From contig NZ_JAMBPP010000004.1 in assembly GCF_023369855.1 (NCBI RefSeq), positions 248,001 to 312,000 on the forward strand: DNA of 64,000 bases. The letters run 5' to 3'. How positions within the stretch are numbered: position 1 is the stretch's first letter; each line of letters starts with the position of its first letter. The translations under genes and the position numbers were made by a program. Of this stretch, positions 1 to 8,932 are shown piece by piece. Source of the DNA: Actinotalea alkalitolerans. GTDB taxonomy: Bacteria; Actinomycetota; Actinomycetes; Actinomycetales; Cellulomonadaceae. Below the pieces are notes generated by a model. The model was given only the letters and a program-made list of their open reading frames with translations. It did not search any database and was not told the origin of the DNA.

Positions 1-369
1 GCGACAGGGACGAACGGTGAGCACGGGCGGGTCACGATGCCGTGGGACGAGCCCGGGCGCTGGGACGGTGCGACCTTCGAGGTCTACCGCGCGCTGATCG
101 CCCTTCGCCGGTCCTCGGCCGCCCTGCGCGCCGGTGGTCTGCGCTGGGCCGTCGTGGCCGACGACGCCCTGGGGTTCCTGCGTGAGACGGCCGACGAGCG
201 GGTGCTGGTCGTGGTGGCCCGGGCTGCGTGGGAGGGCGTCGACCTCCCCGCGCACCTTCTCGGGTCGGGCCGGGCGCCGCAGACCCTCTACGGGCAGACC
301 GACCTGCACGTGGGGGAGACCCTGCGGGTGCCGGGCGAGGGTCCGGGCGTCGGCGTGTGGCGGCTGTGA
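1..369 (+). CDS. C-terminal part of a GH13 alpha-glucosidase/alpha-amylase-like enzyme (partial)
   Basis: The reading frame is open from base 1 to the TGA at 367-369, so the gene begins outside the window. The visible 122 residues start just before RVTMPWDEP, which resembles the T/S-P-M-x-W motif near the end of the catalytic barrel in GH13 alpha-glucosidases and trehalose synthases. The rest (ALRxG, a strand-rich end with FLRE and VLVVVARA) fits the small C-terminal beta domain of that family. It would cleave or transfer alpha-glucosidic bonds in maltose-type oligosaccharides. The exact specificity cannot be read from this tail. The ATG at 37 lies inside the conserved motif and is not a true start. 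Confidence 0.75.
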   Translation, partial: ATGTNGEHGRVTMPWDEPGRWDGATFEVYRALIALRRSSAALRAGGLRWAVVADDALGFLRETADERVLVVVARAAWEGVDLPAHLLGSGRAPQTLYGQTDLHVGETLRVPGEGPGVGVWRL

Positions 370-424
370 GGCGCCGGCGGGGTCCGGTCGGGGCACGTCG
401 CACCTGGTGACTAGGGTTGGCCCC

Positions 425-1747
425 GTGCCATCACCAGCGCGGCCTGGCGCCGGGCCCACCGGCGCGCCGAACCTGATCGAGCCCGTCGACGCGGGGTACA
501 CCTCAGCCGACCGCGACCGTTGGCTCGACGAGGCCCCCAAGAGCAAGCAGCGGACCCCCTTCGAGCGTGACCGGGCGCGCATCCTGCACTCGTCCGCGCT
601 CCGGCGCCTGGGCGCCAAGACGCAGGTGCTCGGGCCCTCGACGGACGACTTCGTGCGTACCCGACTGACCCACACCCTGGAGGTGGCGCAGGTCGGCCGC
701 GAGCTCGGCAAGGCCCTGGGGTGTGATCCCGACGTGGTGGACGCAGCCTGCCTCGCCCACGACCTCGGGCACCCGCCCTTCGGGCACAACGGTGAACGGG
801 CGCTGGCCGACGCCGCAGCAGCGATCGGTGGGTTCGAGGGCAACGCGCAGACGCTGCGGCTGCTCACCCGGCTGGAGCCCAAGGTCACCGACCCGGTCAC
901 CGGTCGGGCGGTGGGTCTCAACCTCACCCGGGCGAGTCTGGACGCCTCGGTCAAGTACCCCTGGACCGCGCCCGACGCCCCCGAGCGCACCGACGGCCTG
1001 CGCACGCTCAAGTTCGGCGTGTACGACGACGACGCCGAGGTCTTCAGCTGGCTGCGACGTGGTGCCCCGCGGCGCGTCCGCTGTCTCGAGGCCCAGGTGA
1101 TGGACCTGGCCGACGACGTCTCCTACTCGGTCCACGACGTGGAGGACGCGGTCGTGGGTGGCCGGCTCGAGCTCGACGTGCTCGACGACGCCGAGGTGCG
1201 GGCACGCGTCGTGGCGGAGGTGCACGCCTGGTACGGCCGGGCGGTCGACGACGCCGAGCTCGGCGCAGCGATGGAGCGGCTGTCCGCGCTGACCTCGTGG
1301 GTGCGCGGCTACGACGGCTCGCGCCGCGCGCTCGCCGCGCTCAAGGACATGACCAGCCAGCTCATCGGGCGTTTCTGCGGCGAGGCGATCGCCGCGACCC
1401 GTGAGCGCTACGGCGACGGCACGCTGACCCGCTACGCGGCCCAGCTCGTGGTCCCCCCGCAGACGCTCGCGGAGATCCTCGTGCTCAAGGGGCTGGCCGT
1501 GACCTACGTGATGGGGCCGCGCGAGCACGAGCCGCTCTACCAGCGGCAGCGCGAGATCCTGCAGGACCTCGTCCAGGTGCTCGCCGAGCGGGCGCCGGTG
1601 TCGCTCGAGATCCCGTTCGCCGCCGACTGGGCCGACGCCGCCGACGACGGCGCGCGGCTCCGGGTCGTGGTCGACCAGGTGGCCTCGCTGACCGACGTCA
1701 GCGCCGCCGAGTGGCACGCCCGGCTGGTCCACCCGCCGCGTCGCTGA
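425..1747 (+). CDS. dgt: deoxyguanosinetriphosphate triphosphohydrolase-like protein (HD domain)
   Basis: The 440-residue product has the RTRLTHTLEVAQ helix and the HD metal-binding segment AHDLGHPPFGHNGE at about residues 75-125, followed by SYSVHDVEDA. These are hallmarks of dGTPase-like HD phosphohydrolases, which split dNTPs into deoxynucleoside and triphosphate. The frame stays open upstream to base 134 but overlaps the previous gene there. I chose GTG at 425 because a TAGGGT -10-like box lies 7 nt before it, consistent with a leaderless message, and because the protein then begins near the family's usual N-terminus. dnaG follows 60 bp downstream on the same strand, the usual actinobacterial order. 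Confidence 0.93.
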   Translation: MPSPARPGAGPTGAPNLIEPVDAGYTSADRDRWLDEAPKSKQRTPFERDRARILHSSALRRLGAKTQVLGPSTDDFVRTRLTHTLEVAQVGRELGKALGCDPDVVDAACLAHDLGHPPFGHNGERALADAAAAIGGFEGNAQTLRLLTRLEPKVTDPVTGRAVGLNLTRASLDASVKYPWTAPDAPERTDGLRTLKFGVYDDDAEVFSWLRRGAPRRVRCLEAQVMDLADDVSYSVHDVEDAVVGGRLELDVLDDAEVRARVVAEVHAWYGRAVDDAELGAAMERLSALTSWVRGYDGSRRALAALKDMTSQLIGRFCGEAIAATRERYGDGTLTRYAAQLVVPPQTLAEILVLKGLAVTYVMGPREHEPLYQRQREILQDLVQVLAERAPVSLEIPFAADWADAADDGARLRVVVDQVASLTDVSAAEWHARLVHPPRR

Positions 1748-1807
1748 CCGTCCACCACGGCAGCGACGTCGGCCTCGGGCGCAGCCGGCAGCGCCTAGAC
1801 TCACGCC

Positions 1808-3781
1808 GTGGCAGGACGGATCCGACGCGAGGACGTGGGCGTCGTCCGCGAGCGTGCGCCGATCGAGGAGATCGTCGGGGAGCACGTCACCCTCAAGCCT
1901 GCCGGGGTCGGCTCGATGAAGGGTCTGTGCCCCTTCCACGACGAGCGCTCACCCTCGTTCCACGTGCGGCCCCAGGTGGGGTTGTGGCACTGCTTCGGTT
2001 GCGGCGAGGGCGGCGACGTCATCTCCTTCCTGCAGAAGATCGACGGCCTGGGCTTCACCGAGGCCGTCGAGTACCTGGCCGGCCGGGTCGGCGTCCAGCT
2101 GCGGTACGAGGAGGGCGGCGCGGTCCGTCCTGGGGACGAGCCGGGACGTCGTCAGCGGCTGCTCGAGGCTCACCGGGCGGCGGCCGCGTACTACGCCGAG
2201 CAGCTGCTGACCCCTGGAGCGGCCGTGGGGCGCACCTTCCTCGCCGAGCGTGGCTTCGACCGGTCGGCCGCTGAGCAGTTCGGGGTCGGCTTCGCACCCC
2301 AGGGCTGGGACCACCTGCTGCGTCACCTGCGGGGACGGGGCTACACCGAGGCCGAGCTCACCGCGACGGGCCTGATGAGCCAGGGGAACCGAGGGCAGTA
2401 CGACAGGTTCCGTGGCCGGCTGGTCTGGCCGATCCGGGATGTGACCGGCGACGTCGTCGGGTTCGGTGCGCGGAAGCTGCTCGAGGAGGACCAGGGGCCC
2501 AAGTACCTCAACTCCCCGGAGACAGCGCTGTACAAGAAGGCGCAGGTGCTCTACGGCATCGACCTCGCCAAGCGGGAGATCGCACGGCACAAGCAGGTCG
2601 TGGTGGTCGAGGGCTACACCGACGTGATGGCCGCGCACCTGTCCGGGGTTCCCACTGCGGTCGCGACCTGCGGCACGGCCTTCGGTCCCGACCACGCGCG
2701 GGTCGTGCGGCGTCTGGTGGGCGACACCTCGGTCGGTGGTGGTGTCCAGCTCGCCTCGGGCGCCTCGACCGGCGGTGAGATCATCTTCACCTTCGACGGT
2801 GACGCCGCCGGACGCAAGGCCGCGCTGCGTGCCTTCTCCGAGGACCAGCGCTTCTACGCCCAGACCTTCGTGGCCATCGAGGAGAGCGGGATGGACCCGT
2901 GCGAGCTGCGACAGGCCCGCGGGCCCGAGGCGGTGCGGGCGCTGGTCGCCGGTCGCCAGCCGCTGTTCGAGTTCGTCATCCGCTCGACCATCGGCGCGCA
3001 CGACCTCGAGACCGCCGAGGGGCGTGTCGCGGCGTTGCGCTCGGCCGCGCCCGTGGTGGGGAGCATCCGGGACGAGGCCCTGCGGCCTGAGTACGCACGG
3101 CTGCTCGCCGGATGGCTGGGCATGGACTTCGAGGGTGTCCGGCGGCAGGTCGCCGCGGCAGGCAGGGCCGGCGGCGGTGGACGTGAGCAGGTCTCGGGTG
3201 CCCGCCGCAGCGACCCGACGATGCCGGGCCCGGGTGAGCGCCCGGCGACCTCCGGTGGAGTCGACGGCGGCGCGCCCGGCCGGCCTATCGCTCCCGACCG
3301 CACGGACCCCGTCGCCAAGCTCGAGCGCAACGCCCTGGAGGCCGTGCTCCAGCACCCGCGTTACGTCGAGGCGTCGGCCTTCGACGCGCTCGCTGGCGAC
3401 GCCTTCAGCGTTCCTGCCTTCCGGGCGGTGCACGAGGCCATCCGCGCGGCCGGTGGCGTCGGGTCCTCGACCGGTGCCGATGCGGCCGACGGCGGTGCGT
3501 GGGTCGAGCGCGTGCGCGAGGAGGCGGCCGGGACGGTCGCACCCCTGGTGACCGAGCTCGCCGTGACCCCTCTCCCGGAGGACCGTCCCGACGCGGTCGA
3601 GGACTACGTCCGGGGGATCGTGCGCAAGCTGGTGGACCTCGGGCTCACGCGCGAGATCGCTGATGCGCGGGGCCACCTTCAGCGGATGGACCCGGTGCGT
3701 GAGGCTGACGCCTACGGCGCAGCATTCGCCGAGCTGGTGGCGCTCGAGGGGCGACGTCGATCGCTGCGCGAGGCCGACTGA
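1808..3781 (+). CDS. dnaG: DNA primase DnaG
   Basis: This is the replicative primase that makes RNA primers for the replisome. The 657-residue protein has the N-terminal CHC2 zinc finger (C41, H44, C62, C65; CPFHDE and CFGCGEGGD). A Toprim catalytic core follows, with the acidic VVEGYTDVM motif near residue 268 and FTFDGDAAG near 330. A variable C-terminal part binds the helicase. A glycine/serine-rich insertion (about residues 308-324) separates the Toprim motifs, and a long Gly/Pro-rich linker (about 455-500) precedes the C-terminal helicase-binding region. The GTG start is preceded by TAGACT six bases upstream and no Shine-Dalgarno, suggesting a leaderless transcript. Confidence 0.97.
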   Translation: MAGRIRREDVGVVRERAPIEEIVGEHVTLKPAGVGSMKGLCPFHDERSPSFHVRPQVGLWHCFGCGEGGDVISFLQKIDGLGFTEAVEYLAGRVGVQLRYEEGGAVRPGDEPGRRQRLLEAHRAAAAYYAEQLLTPGAAVGRTFLAERGFDRSAAEQFGVGFAPQGWDHLLRHLRGRGYTEAELTATGLMSQGNRGQYDRFRGRLVWPIRDVTGDVVGFGARKLLEEDQGPKYLNSPETALYKKAQVLYGIDLAKREIARHKQVVVVEGYTDVMAAHLSGVPTAVATCGTAFGPDHARVVRRLVGDTSVGGGVQLASGASTGGEIIFTFDGDAAGRKAALRAFSEDQRFYAQTFVAIEESGMDPCELRQARGPEAVRALVAGRQPLFEFVIRSTIGAHDLETAEGRVAALRSAAPVVGSIRDEALRPEYARLLAGWLGMDFEGVRRQVAAAGRAGGGGREQVSGARRSDPTMPGPGERPATSGGVDGGAPGRPIAPDRTDPVAKLERNALEAVLQHPRYVEASAFDALAGDAFSVPAFRAVHEAIRAAGGVGSSTGADAADGGAWVERVREEAAGTVAPLVTELAVTPLPEDRPDAVEDYVRGIVRKLVDLGLTREIADARGHLQRMDPVREADAYGAAFAELVALEGRRRSLREAD

Positions 3782-3790
3782 CCCGTTCGT

Positions 3791-4696
3791 TCAGGAGACA
3801 GTGATCCGCGCGGCCGTCCCGGTGACGCGCACCCGGACGTCGTCCGCGGCGACATCGACCAGCAGCCGGCTCGGGGAGCCCATGTCCTCACCTTGGACCA
3901 CCGTCACGCGGGCGGGGAGCGCGAGTGCGCCGAGCGTCCTCAGGTACCCGCCGAAGGCTGCGGCCGCAGCACCGGTGGCCGGGTCCTCGACCACACCTCC
4001 GGGCGGGAACGGGTCGCGAGCGTGGAAGAGCACGGCGGTCTCGGCGTGCACGAGGTGCACGGTGGTCCACCCTTCGGTGGCCATGAGCGCGTCGAGCGCC
4101 GGGTAGTCGTAGTCGAGGGCCGCCAGGCGTGCGCGGTCGCGAACGCTGAGCACCAGGTGGTCGTTGCCGGCGTTCGCGACGTGCACGGGGTAGACCGGGT
4201 CGAGGTCCGCGGCCTCCCACCGCAGGGCGCGGAGCGTGGACGCCACCTGCCCGGGGGACGCGGGCTGCGACCGTGTGGGCGCGCTGGTGAGGGTCGCGAG
4301 CAGCTCGCCCGTCGCGGCGGTCGCCGTCTCGACGACGATCGGCCCGGCGAGGGTGGTGAAGGTCAGGGTGCCGGGGCCGTCCCGATCGGCCAGGGCGACA
4401 GCGGTGGCCACGGTCGCGTGCCCGCAGAACACCACCTCGGCACGCGGGCTGAAGAACCGGAGCGGGACCGTGCCGTCCGTCGCCGTCGACCCGACGAACG
4501 CGGTCTCCGAGTACCCGACCTCGGCGGCGAGAGCGAGCCGTTCCGCGCGGTCGAGCGCGGAGGCGTCCAGGACGACCCCTGCGGGGTTGCCGCCGACCCC
4601 GTCGCGGGTGAACGCCGCGTAGCGCAGCACGGTGATCCCGGCCGTGCCGCCGGTGATCGACGCTGGCGTCTCCATCCAGGGATGGTAGAGCTTCAT
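3791..4696 (-). CDS. PhzF family phenazine biosynthesis-like isomerase
   Basis: The protein has the PhzF/diaminopimelate-epimerase fold signatures: FTRDGVGGNPAGVV near the N-terminus, GYSETAFV containing the likely catalytic Glu, RFFSPRAEVVFCGHATVA, and the C-terminal half-domain with GVVEDPATGAAAAAFGGYL. Family members are isomerases acting on small metabolites; most have no assigned substrate and no phenazine genes are nearby. The ATG at 4696 gives 301 residues with about 20 extra before the conserved N-terminus; ATG 4675 is a possible alternative. It ends 9 bp from the dnaG stop in convergent orientation. Confidence 0.9.
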   Translation of the reverse strand: MKLYHPWMETPASITGGTAGITVLRYAAFTRDGVGGNPAGVVLDASALDRAERLALAAEVGYSETAFVGSTATDGTVPLRFFSPRAEVVFCGHATVATAVALADRDGPGTLTFTTLAGPIVVETATAATGELLATLTSAPTRSQPASPGQVASTLRALRWEAADLDPVYPVHVANAGNDHLVLSVRDRARLAALDYDYPALDALMATEGWTTVHLVHAETAVLFHARDPFPPGGVVEDPATGAAAAAFGGYLRTLGALALPARVTVVQGEDMGSPSRLLVDVAADDVRVRVTGTAARITVS

Positions 4697-4711
4697 CGGT
4701 CGAGGGTGCGG

Positions 4712-5407
4712 TCAGGTCACCATCTCGGCGTACACGACGATGTTGTCCACGTAGTGCCGGGTGCTCGTGTCGAAGTCACCGCCGCACGAGATCAGCCGGA
4801 GACCGGCATGGTCGATGTCCCCGTAGACCTTGGCGGTCGGGAACTCGTCCTTCGCGTGCTGGCTGACCTCGGTCACCCGGAACGTCGCGACGGTGCCGTC
4901 GGTCCGGTGCACCCGGACCGTGTCGTCGACAGCGAGCGCACCGAGTCGGTGGAAGACCCCGGGCCCGGTCACCCAGTCGATGTGACCGGCGATGATCGCG
5001 GGGCCGAGCTCGCCCGGGGTGGGGGCACCGGTGTACCAGCCGGCCGGGAACGCTCCGGGTGGCACCTCCAGGCTGCCGTCCTCCTCCAGCCCGAGGTCCA
5101 TCAGCTCGGAGTCGACCTCGATCGCCGGGATCTCGACCCGCACCGGCACCGACGCGGCCATGACGGCCGGCTCGGGTGGTGCCACAGGCTCGGCGGGCGC
5201 CGTGGGTGCCTCGGTGACCTTCGTGACGGTGTCGTCGCCAGGTTGCCGAGCCGGCGGTACCTCGGACGTCGGACCGCCCTGCCCTGCGCTGCATGCGCCG
5301 ACCACCAGCAGAAGGGTGGCCGTCAGGCAGCCGATGGTGCGGTGCCGCCTGCGTGCCGCACGACGGCCCTGTCGTGGCGGGCGCGTGTCCGGCGAGCTCA
5401 GGTGCAT
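4712..5407 (-). CDS. class F sortase, membrane-anchored
   Basis: A transpeptidase of 231 residues. It has a basic N-terminus and a hydrophobic segment ending in LLLVVGACSAG (possibly a lipobox), then a Pro/Thr-rich spacer and a sortase barrel. The catalytic His lies in IIAGHIDWV, the nucleophilic Cys in LRLISCGGDF, and the likely Arg in TRHYVDN. The IAGHxD and LxSCGG forms are typical of class F sortases. It follows the DUF3494 surface-protein gene, whose stop is at 5413-5415, on the same strand. I chose ATG 5407 just after that stop; ATG 5431 and 5458 are also in frame. I infer that it anchors the neighbouring protein to the cell wall. Confidence 0.88.
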   Translation of the reverse strand: MHLSSPDTRPPRQGRRAARRRHRTIGCLTATLLLVVGACSAGQGGPTSEVPPARQPGDDTVTKVTEAPTAPAEPVAPPEPAVMAASVPVRVEIPAIEVDSELMDLGLEEDGSLEVPPGAFPAGWYTGAPTPGELGPAIIAGHIDWVTGPGVFHRLGALAVDDTVRVHRTDGTVATFRVTEVSQHAKDEFPTAKVYGDIDHAGLRLISCGGDFDTSTRHYVDNIVVYAEMVT

Positions 5408-5412
5408 GGGTC

Positions 5413-6429
5413 TCACGTGTCGAGGTGGCATGGTCGACGTGTGCGGGCGGCGATCCATGCGACGAGGCCGAGGCCCGACATCGTGACGGCGACAAGAGCG
5501 GACGTCTCGACCCGGGCGGGTGTGGTGCTCGATCCGTCGCCGGTCGCGACCCCGCCCCGAGGGGTGGCCGTGACCTGGGGGCCGGGCGCCGTGCTGGTCG
5601 CACCGTCCGGCGTGCCAGGCGGGACCGCGGTGCCGGTGGGGGGTGTGTCGCCGGGCGCGGGCGCGGGCTCAGGTGATGGGGGAACGACTGCCGCGCATCC
5701 CGGGAGGGTGATGACGTTGTTGATCAGGGTCACCTGGCCGGTCTGTGCGAGCGCGCGCCCCTCGAGGGTAGCGCCCGCACCGAAGGAGATGGTCGCTTCC
5801 GCGAGGATCGTCCCGGCGAACCGGCTGCCGGCCTCGATGGTCGCCGAGGTCGGGACGCGCCAGTAGACGTTGCAGGCGGTCGCCCCGTCGACGAAGGTGA
5901 TCGAGCTGGCTGCGCCCGCGAGGAGGGTGGACAGGGAGCGGAAGATGAAGACGGCCTCCGGGTCGCCGTTGCCGTCGAGCGTCAGCTCACCGTTGAGCTC
6001 GATGACGCCGCCCGTGTCATAGACGCCGGGCTCGAGCGTGACGCCGCCGAGCTCGACACCGCCCAGCAGGTCGGGCTGCTGCGAGGAGGCAGAGCCGTAG
6101 GCGGTCACGAGGTCGGTCTTGGCCTGCTGGGTCACCGCGTCACCGCCGTGGTTCACCCCGTCCACGAGGGTGATCGTCCCCAGACCGGTGATGCTGGTCG
6201 TCGCGAAGCTCCCGATGTCACCTCCGAGCGTCGTCACACCCGTGTTGGTCACGCCGGCGCCCGCGAGGACGACGAAGGTCGAGGCGGCGCCGAGCGGTAC
6301 TGGGGTCCCGAGCGCTGCGTGGGCGGCCGAGGGAACCGTCGCGAGTGCGGCCGCCAGGGCGAGAGCGGCGAGCGGTGTGGCGCGGATGACGCGGCTCGAA
6401 CGGTCAGGAACGGGAACAGGTACGGGCAC
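5413..6429 (-). CDS. ice-binding-like (DUF3494) secreted surface protein
   Basis: A 338-residue protein with a Sec signal peptide (RSSRVIRATPLAALALAAA, cleavage near AAHA). A DUF3494 beta-solenoid domain follows at about residues 38-240 (LGAASTFVVLAGAGVTN, GGDIG, LEPGVY, VFIFRS, GRALAQTGQVTLINN). Next come a Pro/Thr-rich linker, the motif TPRGGVATGDGS and a C-terminal hydrophobic segment with an RTRR tail. That architecture is of a sortase substrate, but no LPxTG is present. DUF3494 proteins include ice-binding adhesins; many members are uncharacterised, so antifreeze activity is not established. The GTG start has an AAGGA ribosome site. The sortase gene follows directly. Confidence 0.88.
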   Translation of the reverse strand: MPVPVPVPDRSSRVIRATPLAALALAAALATVPSAAHAALGTPVPLGAASTFVVLAGAGVTNTGVTTLGGDIGSFATTSITGLGTITLVDGVNHGGDAVTQQAKTDLVTAYGSASSQQPDLLGGVELGGVTLEPGVYDTGGVIELNGELTLDGNGDPEAVFIFRSLSTLLAGAASSITFVDGATACNVYWRVPTSATIEAGSRFAGTILAEATISFGAGATLEGRALAQTGQVTLINNVITLPGCAAVVPPSPEPAPAPGDTPPTGTAVPPGTPDGATSTAPGPQVTATPRGGVATGDGSSTTPARVETSALVAVTMSGLGLVAWIAARTRRPCHLDT

Positions 6430-6636
6430 GGGATGTCCTTGTGAGGGAGGGCTGCGGCGTCGACGTCATGCTGACTCGAGCACCGCGGAGAGGGTCGGCG
6501 TCCGGCATCGTCGCCGTGAAGGAGGACGTCGGGAGGTGGAGGCGGAGAGTGGCTGTCGCAGGGCGATCAGTAGTGCCTCGAGAGAGCCTGCCTGCGCCGG
6601 ACAGCGCCGCAACGACGCGGCGGAGAAAGGATGCCC

Positions 6637-7953
6637 ATGCCTCCCCTGGACCGCCGGATCGCCACGGGCGCCGCAGCAGCGGCGCTGAGCCTCGCCCTCG
6701 TCGCCTGCACGGCTGACTCGGCCCCCGCCACCGATGATGCCGGCACCGACGGGAGCCCTGCCTCGGTCGAGCTCCGACTGGCCTGGTGGGGCTCGGACGC
6801 CCGCCACCAGGTGACGCAGGAGGTGCTCGATCTCTTCGAGGCCGAGTACCCGCACATCTCGGTGACCCCTGACTTCTCGGACTGGGACGGGTACTGGGAC
6901 CGGCTCGCGACGGCGACCGCCGCGGGGGACATGCCCGACGTGCTCCAGATGGACGGCCAGTACCTCGCGACCTATGCCGAGCGCGGCGCCCTGACGGACC
7001 TGTACGGGCTGGAGTCCTTCACCTCCTCGCAGATCGACGAGGACGCCCTGGCGAGCGGTGAGGTCGGCGGTTCCCTGTACGGGGTCGTCAACGCCGTCAA
7101 CAGCTGGGCGGTCATCGCCAACCGCACCCTGATCGAGGAGGCCGGGCTCGAGATGCCCGACGACACGACGTGGACCTGGCAGGACCTCGCAGACCTCTCG
7201 ATCGCCCTCAGCGCTGCCACCGGGCCGACCGTGCACGGCCTGCAGGACTACGGGCTGACTCAGGGCACGATCGATCAGTGGTCCCGTCAGCACGGAGAGT
7301 CCTTGTGGACACCCGATGGTGGGTTCGGCGTGAGCGAGGACACGCTGGTCGAGTACTGGGAGCTTGCCCTGGAGCTCATCGAGGCCGGTGGTCTGCCCTC
7401 CCCGTCGGAGCAGGTCGAGCAGGCCTCCGCGACCCAGGACCAGAGCGGCACCGCGACCAACACCGCGGCGCTCGGCTTCTGGTGGTCCAACCAGCTCAGC
7501 GCGCTCTCGACGGCCAGCGGCCAGGACCTGACGCTGCTCCGACCGCCGCTCTCCCCGGACGGCCAGCGCGGCATCTGGTACCGACCATCGCAGTTCTGGT
7601 CGGTCTCGGCGAGCACCGCCCACCCCGAGGAGGCCGGGCTCCTGGTGGACTTCCTGGTCAACTCGACCGCTGCCGGTGAGGTCCTGCTCGCTGAGCGGGG
7701 GACACCCGGCAACGTCGAGGTGCGTCGTGCCATCGCCCCCCTGCTGGGAGACCAGGACCGGGCGATTGCCGAGTACCTCGATGACATCGGCGACGAGCTC
7801 GACGGTGTCGCCGAGCTCGCCCCGGCAGGGTCGTCGGAGTTCGAGAGCGTCCTGGTGCGGTACAGCTCGCAGGTGTACTTCGGCTCGATGACCCCGCAGG
7901 ACGCGGCCGCCGGCCTGATCGCCGAGGTCGAGACGATGCTCGGGAGTGCCTGA
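6637..7953 (+). CDS. extracellular sugar-binding lipoprotein (ABC transporter solute-binding family 1)
   Basis: This 438-residue lipoprotein has a signal peptide ending in a lipobox (ALVACTAD) and a family 1 solute-binding fold: LAWWGSDARHQ, VLDLFEAEYPHISV, DMPDVLQMDGQYLATYAERGAL. It would capture an oligosaccharide or polyol outside the membrane for a CUT1-type importer. No permease or ATPase gene adjoins it: a terminator hairpin follows at 7987-8019 and the next genes face the other way. It is therefore an orphan receptor in this window. ATG 6637 is preferred over 6631 because GGAGAAAGG lies at a normal distance from 6637. Confidence 0.9.
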   Translation: MPPLDRRIATGAAAAALSLALVACTADSAPATDDAGTDGSPASVELRLAWWGSDARHQVTQEVLDLFEAEYPHISVTPDFSDWDGYWDRLATATAAGDMPDVLQMDGQYLATYAERGALTDLYGLESFTSSQIDEDALASGEVGGSLYGVVNAVNSWAVIANRTLIEEAGLEMPDDTTWTWQDLADLSIALSAATGPTVHGLQDYGLTQGTIDQWSRQHGESLWTPDGGFGVSEDTLVEYWELALELIEAGGLPSPSEQVEQASATQDQSGTATNTAALGFWWSNQLSALSTASGQDLTLLRPPLSPDGQRGIWYRPSQFWSVSASTAHPEEAGLLVDFLVNSTAAGEVLLAERGTPGNVEVRRAIAPLLGDQDRAIAEYLDDIGDELDGVAELAPAGSSEFESVLVRYSSQVYFGSMTPQDAAAGLIAEVETMLGSA

Positions 7954-7986
7954 GCGGCACCGCGAGCCAGGCCCGGAGACCAGAGC

Positions 7987-8019
7987 GCCCCGGTCGGTGC
8001 AGCGAACACCGGCCGGGGC
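7987..8019 (+). terminator. Hairpin terminator after the orphan solute-binding gene
   Basis: Arms 7987-7999 (GCCCCGGTCGGTG) and 8007-8019 pair over 13 bp with one mismatch around a 7-nt loop. There is no strong T-run, as is common in actinobacteria. It isolates the binding-protein gene from what follows. Confidence 0.6.
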
Positions 8020-8157
8020 TAGTCCCGCACCACTGAGTATGGAGCGGGACCTCGTCCAGCATGCCATGTGCGAGCGAGCACGCCCGACCACTGGTCGGCG
8101 CGCGGTCCTGGCGCCCCGGACGTAGTCTGCCTGGACCCTGCACACCCGGAGGACACC

Positions 8158-8247
8158 GTGGGACTCATCTCCGCCCTGCTCAAGGGCGCACTGCTCAAGA
8201 AGATCTTCGTGGCGGTCGCTGGACGCCAGGACCGCCGACGGCGCTGA
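8158..8247 (+). CDS. 29-residue amphipathic, highly basic peptide (hypothetical small protein)
   Basis: A short frame opens with GTG at 8158 and stops at 8245-8247. A strong ribosome site (CGGAGGA, 8147-8153) stands 4 nt before the start. The product reads as a hydrophobic helix with spaced lysines (GLISALLKGALLKKIFVAVA) followed by a basic tail (GRQDRRRR). I do not recognise the family. It could be a membrane-associated small protein. A toxin-like or secreted amphipathic peptide is possible but speculative. The ribosome site is the main evidence that it is translated. Confidence 0.5.
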   Translation: MGLISALLKGALLKKIFVAVAGRQDRRRR

Positions 8248-8299
8248 GCGGCACGGGGCTGCAGGGCCTCGTCGGTGCCACGGCTCCCGGTCGTGGGGA

Positions 8300-8932
8300 T
8301 CAGCAGACGATCAGGTCCGCGAGCTCCCTCGTCCGGGCGATGACCTCGGCGTTGCGCTGGTCGGAGCCCAGAGAGCGCTCGCGAGCATCCTCGGGCGACC
8401 GCCCGAAGCGCTCGTGCCGGGCCACGAGCCGCTCCATCCGGACGTCCTCGTCCGGAGCGACGTACCAGCACTCGTCGAGCAGGGACCGCACGGCCGCCCA
8501 CGGGCCGTCAGGCACCAGGAGGTAGTTCCCCTCCGTGATCACCAGGGGGACGTCCTGCGGCACGGGGATGGAGCCGGCGATCGCCTCCTCGATCGAGCGG
8601 TCGAAGTGCGGCGCGTAGACGACAGGTTCGTCCGCTGCCCGCAGTCGACGCAGCAGAGCGACGTACCCCAGGGCGTCGAACGTGTCCGGCGCGCCCTTGC
8701 GGTCCCGGCGCCCCAGACGTGTCAGCTCGGCCTCGGCCAGGTGGAAGCCGTCCATGCTCACCAGGCGAGCGACGTCGGCGAGCTCGAGAGCGAGGGCTTC
8801 GGCGATCGTCGACTTCCCGGCCCCCGGGGGCCCGGTGATACCCAGGATCCGGCGCCCGCCGTCCGCGGCGAGCCGCCGCGCCCGCGCCAGCAGCGCGGGG
8901 TCGAGTGGTACTGCCTGGTCCTTCCCGGTCAT
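8300..8932 (-). CDS. P-loop kinase of the uridine/pantothenate kinase fold (FrcK-like)
   Basis: This 210-residue protein has a Walker A loop (GITGPPGAGKST, about residues 28-39), then a DGFHL motif and VVYAPHFDRSIEEA. These are typical of the nucleoside/pantothenate kinase-like P-loop family. A related gene, frcK, closes the fructose importer operon of Sinorhizobium, so a sugar-linked role is inferred here. It is the last gene of the importer operon. Its ATG overlaps the stop of the PfkB gene by 4 bp (ATGA) and is preceded by AGGAGGG, which fixes the start although the frame is open further upstream. The phosphorylated substrate is not shown by the sequence. Confidence 0.85.
   Translation of the reverse strand: MTGKDQAVPLDPALLARARRLAADGGRRILGITGPPGAGKSTIAEALALELADVARLVSMDGFHLAEAELTRLGRRDRKGAPDTFDALGYVALLRRLRAADEPVVYAPHFDRSIEEAIAGSIPVPQDVPLVITEGNYLLVPDGPWAAVRSLLDECWYVAPDEDVRMERLVARHERFGRSPEDARERSLGSDQRNAEVIARTRELADLIVC

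Noticed and set aside
3893-5866. 657-codon plus-strand frame across PhzF, sortase and the DUF3494 gene
   Set aside because: It crosses three well-supported minus-strand genes and is rich in Gly/Arg/Val of shadow type.
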